From Helicobacter mustelae (GTDB lineage Bacteria > Campylobacterota > Campylobacteria > Campylobacterales > Helicobacteraceae), in the NCBI RefSeq assembly GCF_900476215.1, contig NZ_LS483446.1:1-64000 (forward strand): DNA of 64,000 nucleotides, given 5' to 3'. The translations under genes and the position numbers were made by a program. The notes beneath the pieces were generated by a model, which searched no databases, was not told where the DNA came from, and saw only the letters and a program-made list of their open reading frames with translations. The number at the start of each line of letters is the position of its first letter. Position 1 is the stretch's first letter. Below, piece after piece: positions 55,649-64,000 of this stretch.

Positions 55649-57319
55649 ATGGAATTTATTCAGAATTACGACCCCCTAAATCATATAGGCCTAAGTGCTC
55701 TTGTGGCATTTCTGCCTATATTGTGTTTTTTTGCATGTTTGGTGTTTTTCAAACTCAAGGGGTATCAAGCGGGGCTTTTGACAGTGATTGCCGCAACCGC
55801 GATCGCATTATTTGTCTATGGCATGCCATGGAATCTGGTGGGTGCGAGTTTTGTGCAGGGCTTCATTAATGGCATGTGGCCGATTGCATGGATTATTATC
55901 GCAGCAATCTTCCTCTATAAGCTTTCTGTGAAATCTGGTTCTTTTGAGATCATCAAGCAAAGCGTCATTAGCATCACGCCTGATCATAGGATTCAGGTGA
56001 TTTTGATTGGCTTTTGTTTTGGCTCTTTTTTGGAGGGGGCCATTGGTTTTGGGGGGCCCGTAGCCATCACTGCGGCATTGCTTGTGGGATTGGGACTGCG
56101 TCCCTTATACGCTGCAGGACTTTGTCTGATTGCTAACACCGCTCCCGTGGCATTTGGTGCAGTTGGGATCCCTATCATTGCCATGGCAAATCTTGTGGGG
56201 GTGGAGCAGCATGCTGTTTCTGCGATGGTGGGAAGGATGCTTGTGCCCCTGAGTCTGTGCATCCCGTTTTTTATCGTGTTTTTGATGAATGGATTTAGGG
56301 GCGTACGCGAGACCTTCCCTGCGATTTTTGTCGCAGCGGCATCTTTTACAGGGACACAGTTTTGGAGCTCCAATCACTTGGGTGCTGAGCTCCCTGACAT
56401 CATATCTGCAATTGTCTCCCTAGCAGTTACCACAGTCTTTTTGAAGTTTTGGAAACCAAAGCATATCTTCCGCCTAGATGATGAAAAGAATTTCGACCAA
56501 AAAAGCACCCTTAGCTTTGGCACCGTGTTGCGTGCCTGGACTCCTTTTATCTTGCTTATTATCTGCATCATTATTTGGACGCAGCCTTGGTTTAAGGCAT
56601 TGTTTCACAAAGACGCGATTTTGGGATTTACGAGCATCGGGTTGCATTTTGATAACATTTCGCAAACCATCCTAAGTCCATCCATCGTTGATGGGCAGGG
56701 TTCCAAGCCTCTGAAATTAGGGCTCAACATCGACCTCATCAATGGTAAAACCGTCGCACAAGCAGGGACGGCGATTTTGTTCGCGGCATTTTTGAGCATC
56801 TTGATCCTCAAGATTAAGGCAGAGGAAGTGGCAGAATGCTTCCGCGCTACACTCAAAGAAATGGCCATTCCCTGCTTTACTATCGGGCTTGTTGTGGCTT
56901 TTGCCTTTATTTCTAAGAATAGTGGTATGAGCACGACTCTGGGTCTTGCATTTGCTCACACTGGTGATGCTTATGCATTCTTCTCTCCTATTATTGGCTG
57001 GATTGGAGTGTTTCTCACTGGTTCAGATACCAGTGCCAATCTCTTATTTGGGACATTGCAACAAGTAAGTGCGCAAAAGCTTGGAGTTCCTGAAGCATTG
57101 TTCTTGGCGGCAAATTCTGTGGGAGGAGTTGTGGGGAAAATGATTAGCCCTCAAAGTATTGCCATTGCTTGTGCGGCAGTTGGGCTTGTAGGCAGGGAGT
57201 CTGATCTTTTTAGATTCACGATAAAATATTCGCTAGGATTTGTGATTATTGTTGGATTGTGGACGCTGTTTATTGCCTTTATGATCCCTGAAATCATTCC
57301 CCACGTAGTGGTCAAATAA
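55649..57319 (+). CDS. lctP: L-lactate permease
   Basis: Proton-coupled uptake of lactate (and possibly glycolate), an important carbon source for Helicobacter in the stomach. The 556-residue protein is very hydrophobic with 12 or more membrane segments. Family blocks are GSFLEGAIGFGGPVAITAAL, FGAVGIPIIAMA, FLTGSDTSANLLFGTLQ, and NSVGGVVGKMISPQSIAIAC near the end. Length is normal. H. pylori has two such genes in tandem as I recall; here there is one. Confidence 0.95.
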   Translation: MEFIQNYDPLNHIGLSALVAFLPILCFFACLVFFKLKGYQAGLLTVIAATAIALFVYGMPWNLVGASFVQGFINGMWPIAWIIIAAIFLYKLSVKSGSFEIIKQSVISITPDHRIQVILIGFCFGSFLEGAIGFGGPVAITAALLVGLGLRPLYAAGLCLIANTAPVAFGAVGIPIIAMANLVGVEQHAVSAMVGRMLVPLSLCIPFFIVFLMNGFRGVRETFPAIFVAAASFTGTQFWSSNHLGAELPDIISAIVSLAVTTVFLKFWKPKHIFRLDDEKNFDQKSTLSFGTVLRAWTPFILLIICIIIWTQPWFKALFHKDAILGFTSIGLHFDNISQTILSPSIVDGQGSKPLKLGLNIDLINGKTVAQAGTAILFAAFLSILILKIKAEEVAECFRATLKEMAIPCFTIGLVVAFAFISKNSGMSTTLGLAFAHTGDAYAFFSPIIGWIGVFLTGSDTSANLLFGTLQQVSAQKLGVPEALFLAANSVGGVVGKMISPQSIAIACAAVGLVGRESDLFRFTIKYSLGFVIIVGLWTLFIAFMIPEIIPHVVVK

Positions 57320-57475
57320 TTTCCGTGGAGGGGTGGCTAAAAGAGTGGGGACAAAGATGATTGGGAAGGTGATGCTAAGGTGGCAATAGGTGACTGGGGA
57401 GAGAGATTGGAGTATCCTGCACCCAAAGTCATCACACCACCCGGTGGTTCCCACGCCCCTCCAGTACAGAGAGGT
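57320..57475. ncRNA. Candidate structured RNA between lctP and the rhodanese gene
   Basis: TGGAGGGGTG (57326-57335) can pair with the segment 57454-57463 (CGCCCCTCCA) to close a ~138-nt element, with one G-U pair. Inside, GGTGACT at 57389-57395 can pair with AGTCATC at 57428-57434 (one G-U), and ACCACCCGGTGGT is a short hairpin next to the closing stem. The GC content is higher than the surrounding spacers and there is no open frame. It does not match a structured RNA I know. It could be a small RNA or the lctP 3' end structure. Confidence 0.35.
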
Positions 57476-57476
57476 G

Positions 57477-57785
57477 TTATTTTTGAAAGCTTAGAGGAAT
57501 TCCCAGGCTTTCAAATTCTTCATAATTTTCTTGCAAAAAATAAATATTTTCAAAACCCCATCGCACTAATTCTTGGGTGTAAGAATTGGCGGTATTGCCA
57601 TGGTAGCAGTACAGCAGGATTTTTTTATCAGGATTTTCCTTAGCAATATGGCTAATTTTTGCAATATCTTGCAGGTGGATTGCATCGGTGATGTGAAAAT
57701 TTTTGTAATCCTCCTCTTCTCTTATGTCAATCAAGATATAGTCCTTCAAATTGATTTGTCCGTATTTAAGCCCATGATTTCGCAT
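57477..57785 (-). CDS. Rhodanese-like sulphurtransferase
   Basis: A 102-residue single rhodanese domain of GlpE type. IDIREEEDYKNFHITDAIHL is the N-terminal signature and ILLYCYHGNTANSYTQEL holds the active-site Cys60. The C-terminal GFENIYFLQENYEEFESLG is conserved in the fold. No signal sequence. The physiological sulphur acceptor is unknown. It is divergent from pheS, with 86 bp between the starts. Confidence 0.9.
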   Translation of the reverse strand: MRNHGLKYGQINLKDYILIDIREEEDYKNFHITDAIHLQDIAKISHIAKENPDKKILLYCYHGNTANSYTQELVRWGFENIYFLQENYEEFESLGIPLSFQK

Positions 57786-57871
57786 ATTTTCCTCTTTTTT
57801 GAAATTTTAGATAGAATAACCCTTGCTAGCATTGTAGTTTTATATTGTTAATTTAGGTGTGAGGTGATTTG

Positions 57872-58861
57872 GTGGAAAAGATGTTGCAAAGGATATGGGA
57901 ATCAAAAAATACCGCAGAACTTGAGGCCGTGCGTATTGAATTTTTTGGTAGAAAGGGAAGCATAACACAAAAATTTGCTATGCTCAAAGAATTAGAAGGC
58001 GAGCAAAAAAAAGAATTAGCAAAGGAGCTAAACGCTCTCAAAGCGGAGTTTGAAAAAGCATTTAACACCAAGAAGATAGAACTAGAAGATTCTGCCCTCA
58101 AAGAAGCGCTGCTTGGAGAAAAAATCGACCCCAGTTTGTTTCACAATGCACAAAAGCGCAGTGTTGGACATCCTATCAATTACACAAAAGATAGGATTAT
58201 AGAATATTTTAGAAACATTGATTTTGATCTTTGTGTGGGTCCATTGATAGAGGATGATTTTCATAATTTTCAAGCGCTAAATCTTCCAGAGTATCATCCT
58301 GCGCGTGATATGCAAGATACCTTTTATTTTAGAGATTCTTTATTGCTTCGCACACATACCTCTCCCGTGCAGATTCGCACCATGCTATCTCAAAAGCCCC
58401 CTATAAAAATGATTTGTCCAGGTCCTACATTCCGCCGAGACTATGATCTCACTCATACGCCCATGTTTCACCAAGTCGAAGGGCTTGTGGTGGATGAGGT
58501 AAATAAGGCAGATTTTGCAAATTTAAAATACACCTTGGAAGATTTTCTGAAATATCTTTTTGGCGATGTGCGCGTGCGATTCCGTGCAAGCTTTTTTCCC
58601 TTCACAGAGCCCAGTGCTGAGGTAGATATTAGCTGTAATTTTTGTGATGGCAAGGGGTGTCGAGTCTGCTCTCATACAGGTTGGCTTGAAGTCTTGGGTT
58701 GTGGAGTGGTGGATTCTCATGTTTTTGAAGCGGTGGGATATAGCGGGGTGAGTGGCTATGCTTTTGGCATGGGGATTGAAAGATTGGCCATGCTTACTTG
58801 TGGGGTGAATGATTTGCGAAGCTTTTTTGAAACTGATTTAAGAGTATTGGAGCAATTTTAA
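57872..58861 (+). CDS. pheS: Phenylalanyl-tRNA synthetase alpha subunit
   Basis: Catalytic subunit of the alpha2-beta2 enzyme. The start is taken as GTG 57872 ([11 protein letters not shown]) because GAGGTG lies 5 nt upstream; TTG 57869 and ATG 57881 are alternatives. Class II motifs are clear: the segment around [33 protein letters not shown], motif 2 [20 protein letters not shown] and motif 3 [12 protein letters not shown]-like [14 protein letters not shown] cysteine cluster ([12 protein letters not shown]) precedes motif 3, as in some bacterial PheS. The stop overlaps the pheT start (TAATG). Confidence 0.96.
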   Translation: MEKMLQRIWESKNTAELEAVRIEFFGRKGSITQKFAMLKELEGEQKKELAKELNALKAEFEKAFNTKKIELEDSALKEALLGEKIDPSLFHNAQKRSVGHPINYTKDRIIEYFRNIDFDLCVGPLIEDDFHNFQALNLPEYHPARDMQDTFYFRDSLLLRTHTSPVQIRTMLSQKPPIKMICPGPTFRRDYDLTHTPMFHQVEGLVVDEVNKADFANLKYTLEDFLKYLFGDVRVRFRASFFPFTEPSAEVDISCNFCDGKGCRVCSHTGWLEVLGCGVVDSHVFEAVGYSGVSGYAFGMGIERLAMLTCGVNDLRSFFETDLRVLEQF

Positions 58862-61209
58862 TGATAGTAGCAACCCATCTATTAGAAGAATTTATTGATA
58901 TTTCCCATCTGGATATCCAAGAGATTTGCAAGGTCTTGGACAACATAGGGCTGGAGGTGGAATCCCTCACCCGCGTGCAAATGCCAAGAAATGTCGTGGT
59001 TGGCAAGGTCTTAGAGAAAAACCCCCATCCTGATGCAGATAAGCTGAGTGTTTGCCAAGTGGATGTAGGTAAGGAATGCCTGCAAATTGTTTGTGGTGCA
59101 AAAAATGTAGATACAGATCAATTTGTGGCTGTGGCTTTGAAGGGTGCGCGGCTAGAGTTTGATGGGAGGGTCCTAGAGATTGGAGAGAGCAAACTGCGCG
59201 GTGTGAATAGCTATGGGATGCTTTGCTCTAGCACAGAATTAGGCCTAGGCAAGATAAATGAAGGCATTATGCTGCTAGATCACAGCATCGGGGAGCTAGA
59301 TCTTGGCAGGGAGTTATGTGACTACGAGAGCTTCCAGGGGTACAACTTAGAGATTTCCCTCACCCCCAATCGCGGGGATTGCCTCTGTGTATTAGGCATC
59401 GCGCGTGAGCTTAAGGCCTATTTTGGCCTCAAGCTTAAAAAATCCAGAGAATACATGAGCACCAATCAAATCGGAGTGGGGCGCAAATTCCAAGTGGCAA
59501 TGGAAAACAAAATAAGTGCGTCTTTGTTTTATAAGGTCGTGGATTTTGAGAGCAAAACCCTGCCCCTAAAGCTTGGGCTAGCACTCGCCAATGCTGGGAT
59601 ACTCAAAAAAGGAATCTTGGAGAATTATCTAGCCTATATCACTTATATGACAGGAGTGATACTAAATGCATATGAGGCAGATGCTCTGCGCAAAGATCAA
59701 AACCAGGCCAATGAGATTTTGTGGCTCCATGTGCGCGAGGATGAGAAGGGGTTTGAGACCATATATGCAGAGGAAAGACTCTCAAATATTGGCATAGGCA
59801 ATGTCATACATCAAGATATCGATCATGCAAAAACCATTGTATTTGAGGCAAGTTACATACCCCCTACTAAAATTTCCAAACTCCTTCACACCTACAAGGA
59901 CTTTCCTCATGACAAGGAGCTTGTTTATAAAACTACGCGCGGAAGCAATCCAGACCTGCACATGGGAATGAATTATCTCTGCTTATTGCTTGGGGCGCAT
60001 AATGATTGTTTTATTTATAATGGCATGCAGGAAGTCAAACAAGACGCCGCCCCAAATATCATACGCACGCAATTTAGTAATATTTCTAGCATTATCGGCG
60101 CAGAGATTGATGGTGAGATCATGTCTGAGATTCTCAAAAGACTGGATTTCTATCTTGAAGTCAAAGCCAATGATGATTCCTTCAGTATTGTTGTGCCAGG
60201 CTATCGTCATGATGTTTTTACCGAGCAGGATTTGGCAGAAGAGATTTTGAGAATCTATGGTGTGGACAAGATCCCTGCAGTTCCTCACAAAATGAGTGAA
60301 ATTTCTAAAATCACCCCCGTTTGCACCACCTACAAAAATCAAAGAGCGCTGATTTCTCGCGCCCTTGCCAATGGATTTTTGGAATGCATTCATTATCTTT
60401 TCTATCAAAAAGAGCGCTTGCATGCGCTGGGATTCCCTACTTTGCGTGAAGAAAAAGAATTGCTAAACCCCATCACTTCTGAGCTCAATACCCTGCGCAC
60501 TTCTCTTTTGCCAGCACTCTTAGATTCTGTAGCGCGAAATCAGAACTATGGCTATAGGAACATCAAGCTTTGTGAGATTGGTAGCGTGTATGATAGAGAG
60601 CGCACAGAAAGCACCAAGATCGCTTTTGTTGTCAGTGGTTGTCTAGAGGGTGAGATTTTCCCCCATCCCAAAGGAGTGAAATGGGATTTTTATACCTTTG
60701 CAAGGGTTATTTCCCAAATCATGGGGGAATTTACATTGCAAAAAAGTAGCCAAGCCCTGCCCCATGTCTTCCACCCCTATCAGAGCGCAGAGGTCCTGCG
60801 CGATGGCAAAAAGCTTGGCATCATCGCCAAACTCCACCCTAGCATCGCCAAAGAGTTAGAGATTCAAAATGCCTTTATTTGCGAGTTGGATGTGGACGCA
60901 TTTTTGCTAGAACATCCACTTTTCTCACCATTTAGCAAGCTCCCTACAAGCCAGAGGGATCTCACTGTTTTGATCGATCGTGATATCGCCTTTGGTAACA
61001 TACGCGATGTTCTAATGAGTGCTAGGATCTTGCATCTCAAAAATCTCTATCCCATGGATATTTTTAGTGAAAATGAGACACAGATCGCCCTTAGCATCCG
61101 CGTAGAAATTGTCCCGCTAGAAAATAACTTGAGAGAAGAAGATATCCAAGCTATCATGCAAAAGATCTTAGAGATCTTAGAAGAGAATTTTGGTGCAAAA
61201 CTCAAATGA
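58861..61209 (+). CDS. pheT: Phenylalanyl-tRNA synthetase beta subunit
   Basis: The 782-residue beta subunit with, in order, an N-terminal part, the EMAP-type tRNA-binding domain at about residues 40-150 (NPHPDADKLSVCQVDVG, SYGMLCSSTELGL), B3/B4 editing domain, B5 domain and C-terminal anticodon-binding domain (FSKLPTSQRDLTVLIDRDIA). The region of about residues 205-285 looks less conserved than usual. Coupled to pheS by a 1-nt overlap and to aroA by a 4-nt overlap. Confidence 0.96.
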   Translation: MIVATHLLEEFIDISHLDIQEICKVLDNIGLEVESLTRVQMPRNVVVGKVLEKNPHPDADKLSVCQVDVGKECLQIVCGAKNVDTDQFVAVALKGARLEFDGRVLEIGESKLRGVNSYGMLCSSTELGLGKINEGIMLLDHSIGELDLGRELCDYESFQGYNLEISLTPNRGDCLCVLGIARELKAYFGLKLKKSREYMSTNQIGVGRKFQVAMENKISASLFYKVVDFESKTLPLKLGLALANAGILKKGILENYLAYITYMTGVILNAYEADALRKDQNQANEILWLHVREDEKGFETIYAEERLSNIGIGNVIHQDIDHAKTIVFEASYIPPTKISKLLHTYKDFPHDKELVYKTTRGSNPDLHMGMNYLCLLLGAHNDCFIYNGMQEVKQDAAPNIIRTQFSNISSIIGAEIDGEIMSEILKRLDFYLEVKANDDSFSIVVPGYRHDVFTEQDLAEEILRIYGVDKIPAVPHKMSEISKITPVCTTYKNQRALISRALANGFLECIHYLFYQKERLHALGFPTLREEKELLNPITSELNTLRTSLLPALLDSVARNQNYGYRNIKLCEIGSVYDRERTESTKIAFVVSGCLEGEIFPHPKGVKWDFYTFARVISQIMGEFTLQKSSQALPHVFHPYQSAEVLRDGKKLGIIAKLHPSIAKELEIQNAFICELDVDAFLLEHPLFSPFSKLPTSQRDLTVLIDRDIAFGNIRDVLMSARILHLKNLYPMDIFSENETQIALSIRVEIVPLENNLREEDIQAIMQKILEILEENFGAKLK

Positions 61210-62480
61210 AGAGCTTTGCCCCTGCAACCTCTCTCAAGGGCGTGGTAGAAAACATCGCCTCTGACAAGTCCATCAGCCATCGCTGCGCGATGTTTAGCCT
61301 GCTTGCAAAAGGTGCCTGTGAGGTGCAAAATTTCCTGCAAGCCAGTGATACGCTAGACACCCTAAAAATCGCGCAACATTTGGGATTAGAAGTCATCCAA
61401 AAAAACTCTAACACCCTCTCTCTCATCCCTCCAAAAAACGGAATCAAAGAGCCAAATGTGCTGTTAGATTGTGGCAATGCGGGCACAGCCATGCGCCTTT
61501 ATACAGGATTGCTCGCAGGAGTCAAGGGGTATTTTGTGCTTTGTGGGGACAAATACCTGCACGCTCGTCCTATGCAGCGCGTGATCGCTCCTTTGCAGAG
61601 CATTGGTGCCAGGATTTTTGCAAGAGAGGGAGGCTATGCACCTCTTAGTATCATTGGCGCAAAGTTGCAGGGTTTTGCTTACGCCAGCCCCATTGCCAGC
61701 GCTCAGGTCAAGAGTGCTATGTTGCTCTCTGGCCTTTTTGCAAGCTCAGAGAGTAGATTTAGTGAGCCAGAGCTAAGCCGCGATCATACAGAGAGGATGC
61801 TCAAAAAAATGGGCGCAAAAATCACCAAAAGTGCCAATACCATAGAGCTAGAGCCCTTGCAGGGGCCTCTAGATCCCTTTAGCATCACCATCCCCTCTGA
61901 TCCTTCCAGTGCGTTTTTCTTTGCTTTAGCCGGAGTGATTGTGCCAGGTTCCCACCTGGTACTAAAAAATGTCCTGCTTAATCCTACGCGCATACAAGCT
62001 TATGAAGTGCTCAAAAAAATGGGGGCAAAAATCTCTTATGAAAATAAAAAAGAGCAAATCGAGACCACGGGGGATATCATTATAGAATCTAGCGACCTTT
62101 GTGCTATCGAGGTGAGTGAGCATATCGCATGGCTGATTGATGAATTGCCTGCGCTTGCGATTGCTATGGCAGTGGCAAAGGGCAAAAGTGTGGTAAAAAA
62201 TGCCAAAGAATTGCGCGTAAAAGAAAGCGATAGAATCAAAGCCGTTGTGAGTAATCTCCAAAAAATGGGCATTGTTGCCACAGAGAGGGAAGATGGCTTT
62301 GAGATCCTTGGTGGGGAGCTAAAACCAGCGAGGGTGGATAGCTATGGAGATCATCGCATTGCTATGAGCTTTGCGGTGGCAATGCTGCTTTGTGGAGGAG
62401 AGATCGAGGATTTTTCTTGTGTGAATATTTCTTTTCCCAATTTTTTGGAAATCTTAGAGCAAATCAAAAAGGGCGCATGA
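61206..62480 (+). CDS. aroA: 3-phosphoshikimate 1-carboxyvinyltransferase (EPSP synthase)
   Basis: Adds enolpyruvate from PEP to shikimate 3-phosphate on the way to chorismate. The 424-residue protein has the substrate-binding motifs DKSISHRCAMFSLLAKG, LDCGNAGTAMRLYTGLLAG, ARPMQRVIAPL, SAQVKSAMLLSGLFA and LRVKESDRIKAV, then DGFEILGG and SYGDHRIAMSFAVA. The ATG overlaps the pheT stop by 4 nt, and its own end overlaps the ispH start. Confidence 0.97.
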   Translation: MKSFAPATSLKGVVENIASDKSISHRCAMFSLLAKGACEVQNFLQASDTLDTLKIAQHLGLEVIQKNSNTLSLIPPKNGIKEPNVLLDCGNAGTAMRLYTGLLAGVKGYFVLCGDKYLHARPMQRVIAPLQSIGARIFAREGGYAPLSIIGAKLQGFAYASPIASAQVKSAMLLSGLFASSESRFSEPELSRDHTERMLKKMGAKITKSANTIELEPLQGPLDPFSITIPSDPSSAFFFALAGVIVPGSHLVLKNVLLNPTRIQAYEVLKKMGAKISYENKKEQIETTGDIIIESSDLCAIEVSEHIAWLIDELPALAIAMAVAKGKSVVKNAKELRVKESDRIKAVVSNLQKMGIVATEREDGFEILGGELKPARVDSYGDHRIAMSFAVAMLLCGGEIEDFSCVNISFPNFLEILEQIKKGA

Positions 62481-63304
62481 TGCAGATTAAATTAGCAAAA
62501 AAATATGGCTTTTGTTTTGGTGTGAAGCGCGCGATCAAGCTCGCAGAAAAAAGTCCAGGAGCCATCACTTTTGGTCCATTGATTCACAATCCTCGTGAGA
62601 TTAAGCGCTTGGAAGATGGCTTTGGCGTGAGGATAGAAAATAAGACCGAAAATGTATTTGAGGGGCAAAGTGTGATCATTCGCACACATGGCATCACAAA
62701 ACAAGATCTAGAGATTCTAAAAAGCAAAAACACCAAAATCACCGATGCTACCTGTCCTTTTGTGATTAAGCCCCAGCAGATTGCAGAATCCATGAGCAAA
62801 GAGGGATATTGCATCGTCATATTTGGGGATGCGAGCCATCCAGAGATCCAGGGCGTGATGAGCTATGCCGTGAGTGAACCCATTGTAGTGAACACGCTAG
62901 AGGGGCTTTATGACAAGACTTTGGGGAAAAAGGTCGCGCTCATCTCTCAAACCACCAAGCAAATGAAAAAATTTCTAGAGATTGCCAATTATCTGATGCA
63001 AAATTGCTATGAAACACGGATTTTCAATACCATCTGCAATGCCACTTTTGACAATCAAGAAGCTGTCAAGGAGCTCAGCCAAGAGGTGGATATCATGATC
63101 GTGGTGGGAGGCAAGACTTCTTCTAACACTAAGCAGCTGCTCACCATCGCGCAGATGTATTGCAAAGATAGCTATTTGGTAGAAGATGAGCGTGATTTAA
63201 AGATGCAGTGGTTTGCTGGAAAGAAAATCTGTGGGATCACTGCGGGAGCTTCGACTCCAGATTGGATCATTGAAAGAGTGCAGGATAAAATCGCGCAAAT
63301 TTAA
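62477..63304 (+). CDS. ispH: 4-hydroxy-3-methylbut-2-enyl diphosphate reductase
   Basis: Last enzyme of the MEP isoprenoid pathway (also LytB). From ATG 62477 or 62480 it is about 275 residues. The three cluster cysteines are in GFCFGVKRA, DATCPFV and NTICNATFDNQEA. Substrate histidines are in RTHGI and DASHPE, and GITAGASTPDWIIERV ends the protein. The open frame extends upstream into aroA but that part is not conserved. Order pheST-aroA-ispH matches H. pylori as I recall, but rpsA does not follow here. Confidence 0.96.
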   Translation: MMQIKLAKKYGFCFGVKRAIKLAEKSPGAITFGPLIHNPREIKRLEDGFGVRIENKTENVFEGQSVIIRTHGITKQDLEILKSKNTKITDATCPFVIKPQQIAESMSKEGYCIVIFGDASHPEIQGVMSYAVSEPIVVNTLEGLYDKTLGKKVALISQTTKQMKKFLEIANYLMQNCYETRIFNTICNATFDNQEAVKELSQEVDIMIVVGGKTSSNTKQLLTIAQMYCKDSYLVEDERDLKMQWFAGKKICGITAGASTPDWIIERVQDKIAQI

Positions 63305-63772
63305 TCCAAGATTTTTGATTTCTTGGAGCTGTTTTTCAAAACCCTCGCTGTTAAAATCCCCTAAGGCATCATTTCTAAAACCCTCCACCAAAAATCCCGC
63401 TCGCTTTTTAGCCCCAGGGCTTTTTTCAAAAGATTTCACCCCTCCCCTAGCCCCATGGATAGGGGATGAGGGAGCTAGAGCCCAGCAATTTTGCAAGGAA
63501 GGGGAAGCATTTGAAAAAATCCCCTGCCTCCGCATGCGGGCAATGAAGAGATAAAAACCATAACACCAAGCCCCCCTCGCTTCACTGCTTCAAGCGCCTT
63601 GAAAATCCCTTGCAGGCAGCTTGCGCTGCTGTGAGAGGCTCCCAAAATATTGATAAAAAGCGTCGTAGGGGTGGGAGATCAATAAGGGGGAGGCAGCTTG
63701 CGCATGAGAGAAGCTCTTGTCCCTATTTGCACATTCAGGCTTCCTCTCCCCTCTCATTTTTTGCAGGGCATA
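63305..63772. other. Intergenic region, no intact gene
   Basis: About 470 bp between ispH and the end of glpQ. A short minus-strand stretch near 63320-63410 (RAGFLVEGFRNDALGDFNSE) reads like protein but lacks a start, and its frame overlaps ispH. Several CCCCT/AGGGG pairs around 63436-63505 could form a hairpin serving as terminator for the pheST-aroA-ispH transcript. No tRNA was recognised. Confidence 0.35.
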
Positions 63773-64000
63773 TCAATGCCCATAAGTTTGATCTACATAG
63801 GCTCGTGCGCTATCTGGGAAATCCGTAAACACCCCGCTAGATTTTGCCCCCTTAAACAGCGCAGCATACATCTCATCCACATTTTCAAAAAAAGCAGGCA
63901 GGGCATCTTGACGCACTGTGTAGGGATGCAGTTCCATTTTGGAGCGGGCAATCTGTGCTGCTAGGGATGTATAAACAATGCGCCCCTTTTGTGAGCGCTT
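63773..64000 (-). CDS. glpQ: Glycerophosphodiester phosphodiesterase, C-terminal part only
   Basis: The gene enters from the right edge of the window; only the last 75 codons are present. The reading MELHPYTVRQDALP, then SSGVFTDFPDSARAYV, matches the end of periplasmic GlpQ-type enzymes, where LHPYTVR and GVFTDFPD are characteristic. It hydrolyses glycerophosphodiesters to glycerol 3-phosphate. Signal sequence and catalytic N-terminal histidines lie outside the window. Confidence 0.85.
   Translation of the reverse strand, partial: KRSQKGRIVYTSLAAQIARSKMELHPYTVRQDALPAFFENVDEMYAALFKGAKSSGVFTDFPDSARAYVDQTYGH

Noticed and set aside
63197-63535. 112-residue minus-strand frame over the ispH end
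   Set aside because: Overlaps the conserved ispH C-terminus; only a short part looks protein-like and there is no good start.

Overview
The window begins exactly at the dnaA start codon and reads as the origin end of a Helicobacter chromosome. The evidence is the Helicobacter/Campylobacterota-type gene set (RNase J with a long charged N-terminus, QueH with a C-terminal extension, short Pta next to AckA), several Hop/Hor-like outer membrane proteins ending in aromatic residues, gene clusters that match H. pylori order as I remember it (ksgA-rnj-kdsD, fabZ-lpxA-clpX-mreB-mreC, fbp/rpe/dnaQ, pheS-pheT-aroA-ispH), and a Campylobacter-like type II-C CRISPR locus. A non-pylori species such as H. 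mustelae is my best guess, because hisF and a Cas9 system are present; this is inference only.

Layout: 1-5083 holds dnaA, a DnaA-box-rich spacer, dnaN, gyrB and a small membrane protein. 5080-7650 is an unusual leftward operon: a small exported peptide with a bacteriocin-type leader motif, two outer membrane beta-barrels (one with two frameshifts) and a periplasmic C39-type peptidase. 8072-13484 carries galE, a thioesterase, pdxJ-pdxA with an unknown third gene, and two OMPs. 13577-22433 is a two-partner secretion locus (tpsB, tpsA) preceded by an OMP whose reading frame is broken at a run of 11 C; a near-empty relative of that OMP lies between tpsA and tpsB. 23166-24332 is cfa. 24706-29792 is a complete type II-C CRISPR-Cas locus: 11 identical repeats, a predicted tracrRNA, cas2, cas1 and a 1024-residue cas9. 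From 30141 on the content is mainly housekeeping: an OMP, a DUF354 protein, fbp, rpe, a DnaQ-like exonuclease, pta-ackA, kdsD-rnj-ksgA, hisF, a nucleoside phosphorylase, rlmN-miniprotein-queH, fabZ-lpxA-clpX-mreBC followed by two glycosyltransferases, ung, lctP, a rhodanese, pheST-aroA-ispH, and the 3' end of a glycerophosphodiester phosphodiesterase cut by the window edge.

Functionally, the accessory parts concern the cell surface and defence: surface variation (poly-C switch, frameshifted barrels), secretion of a very large adhesin-like protein by TpsB, possible processing of a small peptide by the C39 enzyme, and CRISPR immunity in which crRNAs and tracrRNA are probably transcribed rightward, opposite to the cas genes. 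I found no tRNA or rRNA genes and no insertion sequences. A 136-bp exact copy of part of hisF lies about 1 kb downstream of the gene.
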